Assembly: GCF_001403615.1 (NCBI RefSeq) | Contig: NZ_LN879448.1 | Coordinates: 1-5,271 of the forward strand | From: Desnuesiella massiliensis | GTDB lineage: Bacteria; Bacillota; Clostridia; Clostridiales; Clostridiaceae | Direction of reading: 5' to 3' | DNA length: 5,271 nt | Part shown: one piece after another, positions 5,248 through 5,271 of the stretch | How positions within the stretch are numbered: position 1 is the first letter of the stretch | How the letters are laid out: the number at the start of each line of letters is the position of its first letter | Translations under genes and position numbers: made by a program | Notes under the pieces: model-generated | Database searches by the model: none | Told to the model about the DNA's origin: nothing | What the model saw: only the letters and a program-made list of their open reading frames with translations

Positions 5248-5271
5248 AAATTGAGAGTTTGATCCTGGCTC
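5248..5271 (+). rRNA. 16S ribosomal RNA, 5' end (partial, runs off the right edge)
   Basis: AGAGTTTGATCCTGGCTC at 5254-5271 is the near-universal start of bacterial 16S rRNA. By alignment with E. coli 16S (AAATTGAAGAGTTTGATC) the mature 5' end falls near 5248. Only about 24 nt are present, so no finer taxonomy can be drawn. Confidence 0.95.

Overview
The window is AT-rich DNA with purine-rich Shine-Dalgarno sequences, short hairpin terminators and AT-heavy codon use. The 3' end runs into a 16S rRNA gene whose 5' sequence is of the bacterial, Firmicutes type. Together these point to a Clostridium-like low-GC Gram-positive. The species cannot be fixed from this window.

Layout, left to right. 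Positions 1-69 hold the terminator of a gene lying off the left edge. Positions 70-369 are intergenic, with a GC-rich hairpin and several AT-rich dyads but no convincing gene. A sigma-A-type promoter at 370-398, a leader of about 120 nt and a strong ribosome site precede a 625-residue secreted, sortase-anchored GHL10/DigH-like glycoside hydrolase (524-2401). Its terminator (2403-2428) is symmetrical and also serves the convergent gene at 2464-2895 (minus), a small membrane-anchored coiled-coil/SH3-like protein. A divergent intergenic region (2896-3027) leads to a two-gene plus-strand operon: a zinc-binding Sir2 deacetylase (3028-3753) and, 16 nt later, an alpha/beta hydrolase of the monoacylglycerol lipase/lysophospholipase type (3770-4696). 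The operon closes with a perfect hairpin terminator that overlaps the last stop codon.

Positions 4721-4972 are intergenic and contain a possible decayed reading frame. From 4973 the window enters an rRNA operon: an A-tract UP-like region, a near-consensus promoter, a boxB-like/boxA-like antitermination leader, about 200 nt of structured pre-16S leader, and the first about 24 nt of 16S rRNA at the right edge.

The first two genes both act at the cell envelope: one is a wall-anchored glycan hydrolase, the other a membrane-tethered possible wall-binding protein. They are separately transcribed and converge. The sirtuin and hydrolase look co-transcribed, but no shared pathway is evident from sequence. 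I see no mobile element, CRISPR array, tRNA or clearly new multi-gene system. The less ordinary points are the sirtuin start inside an 8-bp tandem repeat, the leader hairpin before the glycoside hydrolase, the nut-like rRNA leader with a 7-codon reading frame, and a leader segment complementary to the 16S 5' end.
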